A DNA stretch of 64,000 nt from positions 372,001-436,000 of the forward strand of contig NC_063012.1 of NCBI RefSeq assembly GCF_020509005.1. Reading direction: 5' to 3'. This stretch comes from Fulvia fulva. Taxonomy: Eukaryota > Ascomycota > Dothideomycetes > Mycosphaerellales > Mycosphaerellaceae. The notes under the pieces were generated by a model. It did not search any database. It saw only the letters and a list, made by a program, of their open reading frames with translations, and had not been told where the DNA came from. Of this stretch, positions 21,547 through 30,920 are shown in pieces (the stretch's first letter is position 1; every line of letters begins with the position of its first letter). A program made the translations under genes and the position numbers.

Positions 21547-21679
21547 TGGAGAAGGGAGGAATTGAACTCTCCATCTCTGAGTTTGGAATGGTACAGGCTA
21601 AATGAATCGCCACCTGTCGCATGTCAAGTGAGTGAGACAGCTAGGGCCCCTCAGAATCTTGCCGTTGGACGACTTCTTC
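21547..21679 (-). ncRNA. tRNA-like RNA module B
   Basis: Same organisation as module A: 3' CTTCTCC, D-arm-like GTCC AACGGCA AGAT, and an anticodon-stem-like CTGAG/CTCAG. The B box is GTTCAATTCC. Its 5' end abuts a segment that looks like a spliceosomal intron (21679-21741, GTAAGT...CTACAG). Confidence 0.5.
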
Positions 21680-21788
21680 TGTAGTGAGTTTGTGTCTGTG
21701 AAGAAGCGATGTCGGTGTGATGGATGGTTGGGAGTACTTACAGCAGTTGCTAGGAACGACGGAAATTTTCGAGAGCCACGAGGGCTCT

Positions 21789-21921
21789 TGGAGAAGGGAG
21801 GAATCGAACTCTCCATCTCTGAGGTTGGTGTGGTACAGGCTAAATGAATCGCCGCCCGTCGCATGTCAAGTGAGTGAGACAGCTAGGGCCCCTCAGAATC
21901 CTGCCGTTGGACGACTTCCCC
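21789..21921 (-). ncRNA. tRNA-like RNA module C
   Basis: Outer stem GGGGAAG/CTTCTCC (seven pairs with one G-T), D-arm GTCC AACGGCA GGAT, and an inner stem TCTGAG/CTCAGA (six pairs). B box GTTCGATTCC. The central insert of about 55 nt is close to that of module B. Confidence 0.5.
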
Positions 21922-21949
21922 GAGAGGTGTTTGCCACAGGAGTGACGGA

Positions 21950-22087
21950 TGGAGAAGGGAGGAATCGAACTCTCCATCTCGTGAGTTTGGAATGGTACTG
22001 GCATAACGAGTCTGCCACCCTCAGCATGTCAAAAGAATGAGACAGCTTTGGGCCCCTCACGCATCCTAACCGTTGGACGACTTCTCC
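21950..22087 (-). ncRNA. tRNA-like RNA module D
   Basis: Outer stem GGAGAAG/CTTCTCC is a perfect seven pairs. D-arm GTCC AACGGTTA GGAT; inner stem CGTGAG/CTCACG, covarying with TCTGAG/CTCAGA in module C. B box GTTCGATTCC. It is preceded by an intron-like segment (22087-22151, GTGAGT...CTACAG). Confidence 0.5.
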
Positions 22088-22193
22088 TGTAGTGAGTTCG
22101 TGTCTGGGAACAAAGGGATGTCGGCACAACGGGAGGGGCGGTAGTACTCACAGAAGATTCCACAAACGACTAAGTCGGCGCCATGAAGGCGGA

Positions 22194-22330
22194 TAGAGAA
22201 GGGAGGACTCGAACACTCTATCTCGTAAGTTTGCTATAGTACTAGCATAAAGAATCTGCCACCCTCGGCATGTCAACAGAATAAGACAGCTTTGGGCCCC
22301 TCACGGATCTTGCCGTTGGACGACTTCTCC
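22194..22330 (-). ncRNA. tRNA-like RNA module E
   Basis: 5' GGAGAAG pairs with 3' CTTCTCT (one end pair lost). Inner stem CGTGAG/CTTACG (one G-T). B box is GTTCGAGTCC. Its central insert resembles that of module D. Confidence 0.45.
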
Positions 22331-22367
22331 GAAAAATAATGACCTGTTTTAAAGCCTAGGAGGCTGT

Positions 22368-22501
22368 TGGCGATGGAGGGAATCGAACTCATCATCTCTC
22401 AGCTTAATGGTACCGGCATAATGAGTTTGCCACCCTCCGCATGTCAAAGAATGAGGACAGCTCGGGGCCCACTGAGGATCCTGCCGTTGGACGACATCAC
22501 C
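22368..22501 (-). ncRNA. tRNA-like RNA module F
   Basis: First module in transcript order and the most diverged. The outer stem is GGTGATG/CATCGCC (with one T-G), different in sequence from the others but still paired. Inner stem CTCAG/CTGAG, again with swapped bases. B box GTTCGATTCC. It is preceded by a likely intron (donor 22591, acceptor 22548 or 22531). Confidence 0.5.
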
Positions 22502-23627
22502 GGTGATGTGTGTCGCGAGCGACGATGATCCTGTGGAGGTGGAGGGACTGAAGGGGTGTTAGTGATATGAAAGGGGAGGAGAGAGGCTTACCGAAGGAGT
22601 CGTTGGCGGTTGAGGTGGCGGGTGAGGGTTCTTGGCATAAAAGGTGGTGTGAAAGTGGATGAAAGGAAGAAGGAATTCTTGGAGAGAGAAGTCCAGTTTT
22701 GTGCTCACGGTGCAGCACTGCCACACTGTGGATACGAGTCACAGCTGCTCGATATTGCTTATGTGCGATGACTAGCAGCGACTTAGGAAGATTTTTCACC
22801 GTCGCTGGCCACTGGTACGATGGCTAATGGGATCAGGCTTTCGGCAAGCCGAGCTGTATACCCGTTTCTCGGGCCGATCACATGACTGTCCATGGATACA
22901 CCAAGGGCGTGGACAAAGGTCGTTACCGCCGGGCGCGTTGCCTACCTTCGGTAGACACATTATTGCTCAAACTGTCTAGCGTGCCAAAGCGAAGTATGGT
23001 AGAAGCGACCTACACGAAGCGCTTGCGCGTTGCCTTGCCCCGAGGTCTCGAAGACCTAGACTTTAGAGATTAGTTATGGCAATGGTCCGACCGGCAATGG
23101 ACTTTGTCAACCGCCCTTGCACGTTGCCTCCCATGCTTTGAAGTGTGCGTCGACTTTCAGTGTGGAAGTCCAAAGTCGGCCGAAGGAGCTGGAAGTAAAT
23201 TGACTGAGTTTGTGCTGCATTTGTGGCAATTGTTCTCAACAGATGTAGAACGGGCGTGAATCATGCTTGATGTTTGATCTGAGTGAAGGTTGGAGCTACG
23301 CTTGTCGACCAGTCATTAATGTGTTCCGTGGAGGGAAGTGGTGCTTGATGTCAGTGTGCGAAGTCTCCAGAACAAGTGTTGCTATACTTAGCAGAGAATA
23401 AGGCATCATTTGTTACGAAATAGCAGTGCGCGAAGAGCTGCGGTCGTGAGCTTGATGGGAGGGGTCATATCGAGTAAGGAAGGGGGAATGAAGGCACAAA
23501 GCTTGGCATATCTGTACAGCAGCTTCGAAGCTTTGTAATGGAGCCGGTGGTCAGTCATATCTGTACAACCAATGGCGCAGTGGGCCTCATGATAGCATCG
23601 TCACAACCACAATCACAATCACCGCCT
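22502..23627. other. 5' region of the tRNA-like array and intergenic sequence
   Basis: 22531-22591 looks like an intron on the minus strand (GTAAGC, CACTAAC, then CTTCAG or CCACAG), so the array may be part of a spliced transcript starting near 22650-22800. 22925-23110 is a dispersed-repeat copy. The remainder shows no gene. Confidence 0.4.
22925..23110 (+). repeat. Dispersed repeat, copy 2
   Basis: Matches copy 3 (35222-35418, opposite strand) at both ends of about 190 bases, including CCGGCAATGGACTT.GTCAAC near the right end, and copy 1 over the first 125. Non-coding. Confidence 0.6.
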
Positions 23628-24392
23628 CTAACCCAGTCTCCGTGGCTTCTTGCTTCTCGGCCCACCTTGCTTCAACCTCGTCGCATCCACCACACTGGTA
23701 ATCCTCCGCCTGAGAGCAGCACCTTCACTGCCCAGCAGAATCTTGCTCACGGCTTCCCTTCCCGCACCGAACCCACGCAGCACAACCTCCAGTTTGTGCA
23801 CATCGCGCAGCATACCCTTCTCTTGTATCTGCTTCATCACGAAAGCACCGAGCTGATAGCCTGCATCGTAGCTGCCTCTTCCTGCTTTCCTGAAGCCGAG
23901 GTTGCCCGTTGATAATGATATGAGCACATCAATCTGCTTCTTCAAATCCGACGCTGATGCAGATGTGCCCGATATCCCACTCGATGCTGTCTGTGATGCC
24001 GGTCGCGCGGGCTGAACAAACGTGATGTGTGTGTTGTGTTTCGTCGCGTATACATGCAGCTTATGGGGCAGATCGATTGCCGCGCTGTTCAAGTTGAGGT
24101 TGTTGGCGAATTGTGAGGTCAGGAAACTGCCTGCATCGGCGTCCAGGATACTAGATAGCGATGCACCACCCCAGGGATCGCTCGGGCTGCCTGGTGTCTG
24201 CGTGTAGCCTCTGGGCCTGTTGTTGCGGCCCAGTTGGTTTGAGAGAGTGTTCAATCCTGAGAGGGCATCGTCGCCTGCTGCTGTTTTAGGGGTGGAGGAG
24301 AAGGGCCGTTGTTGTGTCGCGGGCAGGAGTCGTTGGCGGCAGGCGTGGCATATTGATGAGCTGAATGCTCGGGGCGCTTTGATTGTTGCCAT
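23628..24392 (-). CDS. MRPS18: Mitochondrial small-subunit ribosomal protein uS11m
   Basis: Component of the mitoribosome small subunit (bacterial S11 family; yeast Mrps18). The 254-aa product begins with a mitochondrial targeting-type segment (Ala/Ser/Arg-rich, with RPFSSTP near residue 30). The C-terminal 110 residues have the S11 pattern: TGNLGFRKAGRGSYDAGYQLG, LEVVLRGFGAGREAVSKIL, and the basic end GGPRSKKPRRLG. ATG 24392 is 229 bases from TIM44's start on the other strand, so the two mitochondrial genes share a promoter region. Confidence 0.92.
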   Translation of the reverse strand: MATIKAPRAFSSSICHACRQRLLPATQQRPFSSTPKTAAGDDALSGLNTLSNQLGRNNRPRGYTQTPGSPSDPWGGASLSSILDADAGSFLTSQFANNLNLNSAAIDLPHKLHVYATKHNTHITFVQPARPASQTASSGISGTSASASDLKKQIDVLISLSTGNLGFRKAGRGSYDAGYQLGAFVMKQIQEKGMLRDVHKLEVVLRGFGAGREAVSKILLGSEGAALRRRITSVVDATRLKQGGPRSKKPRRLG

Positions 24393-24620
24393 GATGATTG
24401 TACTGTGTGGTGTGGAGTGTCGCGGTCAATGGGTGTCGCGAATGTGTCTGGTGGTGTTGCGGAGAGAATCGGGAATGGCCGACGCCGGTGCAGATCCCTG
24501 TCGAGAAATGCACATGTCCACCACTTCTTGCCTTCCATACACTCGCCACTGCTCTTCCTGCCTCGTCCTTTCCTGCATCCATCTCCTACAGTGGCCGCGA
24601 CTTCCTCTGTGTACAGTAGC
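24393..24620. promoter_or_regulatory. Bidirectional promoter, MRPS18 / TIM44
   Basis: Only 228 bases separate two divergent genes for mitochondrial proteins. Co-regulation is inferred from the arrangement. No specific motif is claimed. Confidence 0.5.
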
Positions 24621-26375
24621 ATGAGCACACCCGCCATCCGCGCCATCTCTGGGCGAGCAGGAGGCGCTCTCGCCCGCAATACCACAGCACAACCTTCATA
24701 TGGCCGGACGGCAGCGTATCGACGGATAGCATCACAACTGCGGACATATAGTGAAGCGTCGGTTCGGGCGCGGCAAGATGGCGCTTCGTCGATCCTACCA
24801 CCATTCGCCTTGCGGTCACATTTCCTTCCACCTTCGATATCAGCATCGAGGGCAGGGTCCGTGCGACATGTCAGCTTCAAGGAGATGCGGGAGCAGAGGT
24901 TGAGGGAGAAGGCGGCGGGACAGGCAGAGAAGCCAGCTGGCAAAGCAGAGGTGAAACCTGCAGCGGCTGCCGCAGAGCCAGAACCGGCCAAAGCTACTGA
25001 ACCGGAGGAGACTGAGGCAGACAAGGTGTTTGCTCGCTTCCAAGCGGAGGCTGAGGCTGCATATGCAAAGCAACAAAAAGCAGAAGCCAAGCAGCGAGAG
25101 GCCGAGGAGAAGGCCAAAGCAAAAGCTGAAGCCGGCGAGGGTGAAGCGGAGGAGGGTGCTGAGGGTGAGCAGAAGGAGAAGAAGAAAGAGGAAGAGGCCG
25201 CGCCACCAAAGCATGGCAACAAGACTCCGTGGCAGGTCTTCACCGAGACGCTACAAGCTGAGTTCAAGGCCAGTAAGGATTGGCAGGAGGGCACGAAGCA
25301 GCTGAGCGGAACGATGCACGACTTTACCCAGAATCCAAATGTTCAGCGAGCGAGGAGTGCATACGCAAAAGCCGCCGAGACGGCGAGCACAACGACTGGC
25401 AAGGTGTTCTTAGGCACGGCAGGTGCCATTGGAAAAGGTGCTGCTTGGACCTGGGACACTCTACCAGCACGAGCCGCACGATCGGCGGCGGCTGCTGTTG
25501 GGTCCGGTGTAGAGAAGGCAACACGACCCGTGCGAGAGACAGAAGCCTACAAGAGCGTGAAGGAGACAATCGATGATGGCTCATCACAACGATACGGTGG
25601 TTGGACCGAGAAAGAGGAGCGTCGTAAGAAGCGGGAGGAGCGAGATCGCAAGATGGGATCCACGAGCAAGGCACCCGAAGTGTACGAGGAGAACCCAGAA
25701 GCCGGCACAAACGTCACAGTGCACAAAGACTCCGCATGGAAAGAGGCGTGGAAGAACATGCGTGAGAACAACCCAGCGATGCAGCGACTTTTCAAGATGG
25801 GCGACACATACCGGGAATCGGAGAACCCACTGATTAGCACTGCGCGAAGTGTTACAGACCGTATCGCTGGCTTCTTTGCTGAGAACGAGACCGCCATGGT
25901 CATCAAGAAGTTCCGTGAAATGGACCCGAGCTTCCAGCTGGAGCCTTTCTTGAACGAGATGCGATCATATATCCTGCCTGAAGTACTGGAAGCGTACGTC
26001 AAGGGTGACGTCGAGACCCTCAAGCTTTGGCTATCCGCTGCGCAATTCCAGGTCTACCACGCCTTGATGCAGCAGTACACCACTGCTGGCCTAAAATCAG
26101 ACGGCAAAATCCTTGATATCCGTGGTGTGGATATATTGAGCGCACGAATCCTGGACCCTGGTGAGATCCCGGTCTTTGTGCTGATGTGCCGAACGCAGGA
26201 GGTGCATGTGTACAGGAATAAGAAGAGTGGTGAACTTGCTGCTGGCATGGAGGACAAAGTCCAGCAGGTGACATATGCCATTGGTGTGACGAGGATACCT
26301 GAGGAAGTTAGTAACCCGGAGACGAGAGGGTGGAGGTTGATTGAATTGCAGAAGAGCGCACGGGACTACGTGTGA
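24621..26375 (+). CDS. TIM44: Mitochondrial import motor scaffold Tim44
   Basis: Peripheral inner-membrane protein that ties matrix Hsp70 to the TIM23 channel. The 584-aa product has an Arg/Ser-rich presequence, a long Ala/Glu/Lys low-complexity stretch (about 95-190), a helical middle region, and the C-terminal Tim44 domain (about 385-584: MQRLFKMGDTYRESENPLI, then FRMDPSFQLEPFL-like FREMDPSFQLEPFL, DPGEIPVFVLMCRTQEVHVY). I chose ATG 24621 (MSTPAIRAISGRAGG), which gives a good targeting sequence; an earlier in-frame start would read through promoter sequence. Single exon. Confidence 0.94.
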   Translation: MSTPAIRAISGRAGGALARNTTAQPSYGRTAAYRRIASQLRTYSEASVRARQDGASSILPPFALRSHFLPPSISASRAGSVRHVSFKEMREQRLREKAAGQAEKPAGKAEVKPAAAAAEPEPAKATEPEETEADKVFARFQAEAEAAYAKQQKAEAKQREAEEKAKAKAEAGEGEAEEGAEGEQKEKKKEEEAAPPKHGNKTPWQVFTETLQAEFKASKDWQEGTKQLSGTMHDFTQNPNVQRARSAYAKAAETASTTTGKVFLGTAGAIGKGAAWTWDTLPARAARSAAAAVGSGVEKATRPVRETEAYKSVKETIDDGSSQRYGGWTEKEERRKKREERDRKMGSTSKAPEVYEENPEAGTNVTVHKDSAWKEAWKNMRENNPAMQRLFKMGDTYRESENPLISTARSVTDRIAGFFAENETAMVIKKFREMDPSFQLEPFLNEMRSYILPEVLEAYVKGDVETLKLWLSAAQFQVYHALMQQYTTAGLKSDGKILDIRGVDILSARILDPGEIPVFVLMCRTQEVHVYRNKKSGELAAGMEDKVQQVTYAIGVTRIPEEVSNPETRGWRLIELQKSARDYV

Positions 26376-27556
26376 GCGGCTCACAACCCTTTTCTGGTTC
26401 TCTTTCACCACTGCCGACGGCTCTGCGACAGCGCTACGGGGCTGTGTGCCAATCCTGGCGAGACGACTCTCTCAATCACGGAGAATATCTGTCACAAGGC
26501 ACATTCACCCCCTTATATGGACAACAACAACAAGGCCATTATCTCATCCTGGCTTCTGTGCATCTGGGCGGCGTTCATTAACAACGGAAAAGCGATTCGG
26601 CATGTCGTATCCGCGATCTGGCGTGTACCAGCATCAACCATTGTACATATTCTCGTACCCGCCTCGGCGAAGGCGTGGCGTGGTACCATTCATGACCGAG
26701 CGAATATGGCACTTTGACCGTGCTCGCTTCAACCCCACTCCTGTAGTTATAAGTACGATGACATATTCGAGATGTAGGATGTATATGAGATGGATCGCGT
26801 GAGTCTTTATATATTCACCTGTGATTTCCGCCCCTTCGACAGCTACTCTGGGCTCGGTGGTGGGATGGTATAGCTCATATTCGAAGCGTGCCACTTCTCG
26901 GTTATGGCTTAGACAAGGCTGACGGTTGATGATAGTATGATCTTCGGTTCATGTTGGAGTTTGCTGTCTATGAAGTCTAGGGTGGTTGTTCATTTTGCTT
27001 TCCAACTTAGTTTCACCATTCTGACGAGGCTGACAAGCGGACTGACATATATTCACCACGAGCCGGATACTCTCGACAATCACTCTAGCCTCAAAGGCGT
27101 AGTGATAAGGCGCCTACGTTTCGGATCAGGCGAGCTTGCTGCTTGTGATCTGCCAAGGAGAAGAAGAGTGGATGATGGTCTGATACATTCGCCACACCAT
27201 AGGTGGCACCTTGGATATATGTCTGGAGTATGATTAGCGTCGAAAAATTTCCCTGATCTCGATAGCTTAGTGGTGAGGCGGTGTCTTCTGACAATATCGG
27301 TGGATTCAATGTAGGTTGACGCGCTGTGCCCTCGACTGCAGTAATCGGGCATTGCTACTCAGCCACATACTAGCGGATTGAAGCAACGGCCTGCGCGTCT
27401 ATAGGGAATCGAAGCGCTAGGTGAGAATCCATTTCATCACTAGCCCTCGTTCGGGCATATCGAGGACTTGTATGTGAAAATGAAAGAGAAGCTAGCTTCA
27501 TCGACAGCCGCTCTCTGGGTCGTCTACACATCAGCCATCGCCCTCAGCCCAACCAC
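26376..27556. other. Intergenic, no gene recognised
   Basis: About 1.2 kb between TIM44 and the next gene, with only short, unconvincing open frames. A lone A-box-like stretch (ATAGCTTAGTGG, near 27261) lacks a good partner B box, so it is not called a tRNA. Confidence 0.4.
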
Positions 27557-27830
27557 TCATTCCACCCCCGCCTCATCCTTCCCCAAACCCTGACTCCCCG
27601 GACTGACAATCGCCTTCACCTTATCCTTGAAACTCCCTCCCTTCGTGTCCTTGACATGGTGCTCCTCCGGCTTGCCATTGGGATACTGGTGATATTTGTC
27701 GTCGCGGAGAGTATTGCCCGTATTGCCAACGACGGATTCTTTGGGGAAAATTGCTGTCGGGACAGAAGTGTTAGGCTGTTGGCTTGTGAAGTGAGAGGGG
27801 CGACGGACTTGGGTTTGATGATGTTGGCAT
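27557..27830 (-). CDS. Small hydrophilic protein, 72 aa, unknown function
   Basis: Two exons. Exon 1 is only 22 nt (27809-27830, MPTSSNP plus one base), then a 55-nt intron (27754-27808, GTCCGT, branch CTAAC, ...CGACAG), then 27557-27753. The product (TIFPKESVVGNTGNTLRDDKYHQ..., KPEEHHVKDTKGGSFKDKVKA, ending GKDEAGVE) is rich in Lys, Gly and Asp with no membrane segment or cysteine. The intron signals and the consistent frame support a real gene. I do not recognise the family. Confidence 0.6.
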
Positions 27831-28067
27831 TGTGGTCTTTGCTGCAGTATTGGAGTGGTGGGCCTGGTGTGAGTCGCTGCGTGAGTAGAGTAGTTGTGTG
27901 TTGTTGTCAACTGGAGCTGCTTGTGTTAGAGGTTGCGTCGTGGCAGTGCAAGTACTGTAGCGTCGAAGGATCAGTACATGTGACCTTGTCCTGCATCCGG
28001 CTTGGCACTTTTCGATTGGCTTGCTTTTCTTTTTATTGACGACTGGGTATCATACAGTAGCTGCACA

Positions 28068-29258
28068 CTATCTCATCGGATAGCACAATGATAACACCGG
28101 CCCACAAAACTCACTCGTCAACTCCATAATCCCATCAACCTGATCCGCAGGCGTTCGTCCCCATCCACATTCCGTCGCCACACCAAACTCTGGTACATAC
28201 TTCTTCGCGACCTCGATGCGCTTCCTCGTGCCTTCGGGGTCGGCATGGTGTACGACCCCAAGATACAGCTCGGTGTTGTGTTCTTTGAGCTTCGGTGCAA
28301 GATCCTTGAGTGGCTCGAGATATAAATCGAGTTTATCGTCGGCGCTGAGCGGCACCGGTGCATGGAAGAAGTTGATCGGATGGGGGACTTGTCGATAAGT
28401 AGAATCCCTCGATCCACGACGGCTCGTAGGAAGGCTGGCTCGACCCAATGTTTATGGTCCATGTCGCCTGTGTCATATCAGCACGCGTCGTGTGGAAGGA
28501 CTGTGGCGTAGACACATCTCACCACAGCAATTATGGAGCCCCAACTCAACACCTTGCTCGACACGCTCAATCATGCGAACGATGTACTCAACAACATATT
28601 CCTTCACATCGAACTTGTCGTTAAAACCACGGTGTCAGATACACGCCCTCCCAAAACGCAGTATCAACAGCCAGATCGATCTGAATAGCAAGATCTTCGT
28701 GCGGGATTCGTGCTTGGATGTTTTTCAGGGCGCGGAATAATGCTTCTTCGTAGATGGGCCATGCCTTGGGCTGGAAGGCTGCCTCGACAAATGGTGATAC
28801 AACACTGGCGACTCTGCACAAGTTCAGCCAAGTTGGGTCATAAGACTAATGCAGAGCAACCACTCTTACGTCGGTAGTCCAACCTGGAATCTTACTCCCT
28901 GTGGTACAACGCCCTCGTCTCGCAGCCTTTTGAAGACGGCATAGCTCTCTATAGCTGCAGTGTCGTAGCCTGTTTCTATATTGCTGTCCTTCAACTTCTG
29001 TATGCCCTCGTCGATCTCTTCTCCAGACAACTCTTTCTTCTCCCCGGTCTTGTTCGGCTCGAAGCTCGCTGCCATGCCAGGAATGGCTTTGAACAACTCC
29101 CATTGAAACCCAGTAAAGAAGAACCGCGCGCCCGTCTCGCCATCCGGGATGCGCTTCAGTCGACCTGGCTGACCTGCCCAAATCTTGCGGATGGAGGTTG
29201 CCGTAGCAGGATAGCCTGTGCTACCCACAAGGTGGCAGCCGGGGATTGGCGCAGTCAT
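28068..29258 (-). pseudogene. UROD/MetE-like (cobalamin-independent methionine synthase superfamily) gene with two frameshifts
   Basis: Related to fungal proteins with the UROD/MetE TIM-barrel fold; substrate unknown. Exon 1 starts ATG 29258 (MTAPIPGCHLVGSTGYPATA, IPDGETGARFFF). A 56-nt intron (GTAAGA...TGTGCAG) joins LPT to VASVVSPFVEAAFQ. The frame then meets TAA after PWF at 28621-28623. One base removed from the T4 run there restores NDKFDVKEYVVEYI. A second intron (GTGAGATG...ACACAG) leads to DMDHKHWVEPAFLRAVV. A second slip in a C5 run near 28378 moves into the frame of HPINFFHAPVPLSADDK, ending GPVLSLCYPMR at 28068. Both lesions sit in homopolymers, so sequencing error is an alternative to true loss. 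Confidence 0.75.
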
Positions 29259-29848
29259 GTCGCTGGGCGTGTTGGAAGATGGTGTGCTGGGTGTGGTACA
29301 CAATCGAACCCATACCTTCCTGCCTCGTCAACATCAACGACTGAGTCTTGCGGCTCCTCCCTTGCTCCACACTCTGCCGTCCCAAGGACATGGGCACCGA
29401 TATGCGAGCTGCGATGCTGCTCCGCGAGTCCCTGGAGCTCTCGCGGGCAGCTTAAGGCAGGTCTAACGCCCGCTCGGTACATTAGCAGACCAAGCGGACG
29501 TCTTTGCGATGCATGGTCGCCGTTCCCTGAGCCAAATCCCGTAGCAATGCCCTTTGACACGTGATCGAGCTCGAGTTGTTGCGGATGAAAGGGGTTCGAC
29601 GGCACGGAAGGCCAGAAAACACACAAGTCCGTCTTCACAAACAAGGTTCGAGCCGCGCTCGCGAGTGTTACTGTTCCAGAGTGCAAGCCTGCTTGCCTGC
29701 AAGGGAGATGCTATATAGCCTATACATAACAATATACCGCCGTGATTCTGCAGCCTCTTCCGTAGCCACCCACTCACGACGCGGGCCATGTTACACCGCA
29801 CAGAGTGGAGTCAGATACCGTCGTACAAAGTGGATTCCGCGATAAGAT
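29259..29848. other. Divergent intergenic region
   Basis: About 590 bases between the UROD/MetE-like gene and the methyltransferase. No gene or repeat recognised. Confidence 0.4.
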
Positions 29849-30920
29849 ATGGAGGCCGACGACCACGATCTGGAGCACGACAGCACGTTTGGTGGCGACA
29901 GGTTTGTTTCGACAGCGATGCGCTTGGCGGTGATGCGGGAGGACTGATGTTGCTGCAGAGCCTCCCTCGCCAACAGCTCCACGAGTCTCATATCCGCCGT
30001 GACGAGGTACCAGTTCGAGCATGGCCGCCGATATCATGGCTACAATGCTGGCAAGTATCATTTCCCGAACGATGAGGAGGAGTTGAATCGCATGGATATA
30101 GAACATCATAATCAGAAGCTGCAGCTGGACGGGAAGCTTCATCTCTGTCCTTTGCATGATCCGAAAGAGGTACTGGACTTGGGTACTGGCACGGGAATAT
30201 GGTGTATAGACATGGCAGATGAGTATCCAGACTGCCAGGTGCTGGGTACAGATCTCTCGCCGGTGCAGCCTAGCTGGGCGCCGCCGAACTGTCGCTTTGA
30301 GGTCGATGACTTTGAGCAAGATTGGTGCGTGCTGTCTGAATAAACTAGGGAACTGCGTCTGAAATGCTGACACGTCGCTTGACAGGACCTTCGGCCACAA
30401 TCGCTTCGACATGATCCATGGCAGATTCCTGATGGGCTCCATCACCTCGCACGCCGAGCTCTACAAGAAAATCTACAACGCCCTGAAGCCTGGCGGATAC
30501 TTCGAGCTCGCGGAAATGGAATGCGGGACCTTCTGCGACGACGAAACTGTACCTGCAGATTCAGACAGCAACAAATGGTGGATGTGGCTAGAAGAAGCAT
30601 TCGCCAAGATTGGCAAGCCGATACCGAAGATTGACGAGTTCCCAAAACTGCTTGAGGGCGCCGGCTTCGTCGATGTCGTGTCCGAGATGAAGAAGAGGCC
30701 TGTGAATGACTGGCCGAAGGATCCGCGGATGAAGGAGATTGGGAGGTACTCTTGCTTGAACTTCTTGGAAGGGCTGGAGGGCTTCACCATGGCGCCTTTT
30801 ACGAGAGTGCTTGGATGGCAGCCGGAGGAGGCGCAGATTCTGGTGGCCAAGGTGAAGAAGGAGACCTTGACCAGGCGGCTCCATGGGTGGCAGAAGGGGG
30901 GAGTTTGCATGGTAATTTGA
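29849..30920 (+). CDS. LaeA-like SAM-dependent methyltransferase
   Basis: Class I methyltransferase of the fungal TAM/LaeA-like type, often found near secondary-metabolism genes; substrate unknown. Three exons: 29849-29901, 29959-30324, 30386-30920, with introns of 57 and 61 nt (GTTTGT...CTGCAG; GTGCGT...TGACAG). Signatures: RYQFEHGRRYHGYNAGKY, SAM motif I VLDLGTGTGIWCIDMADE, then DLSPVQPSWAPPNC, and TFGHNRFDMIHGRFLMGSI followed by LKPGGYFELAEME. As read it is 317 aa and ends GVCMVI. A further exon after an intron (GTAATT...GCATAG) would encode VVCYGQKPLDAVQHQ (to 31002), closer to the usual family end, but that needs a one-base change in the G6 run near 30895. Confidence 0.85.

Noticed and set aside
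21178..22129. Protein-coding reading of the tRNA-like array (several repeated peptides)
   Set aside because: The repeated peptides appear in different frames and strands, while base pairing covaries; RNA function fits better.
21361..22501. CRISPR-like array
   Set aside because: Repeats are 133-138 nt structured modules with irregular spacing in a eukaryotic genome, not short direct repeats with unique spacers.
21361..22501. Ordinary intron-containing tRNA genes
   Set aside because: Position 33 is not T, no anticodon can be placed, and the terminal arm has a 4-bp stem with a 10-nt loop instead of the standard 5+7.
24251..25294. Long minus-strand open frame opposite TIM44
   Set aside because: Shadow of the Ala/Glu/Lys low-complexity stretch of TIM44.
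27253..27330. Possible tRNA gene (ATAGCTTAGTGG A-box-like)
   Set aside because: No convincing acceptor stem, anticodon arm or GTTCRANTC B box at the right distance.
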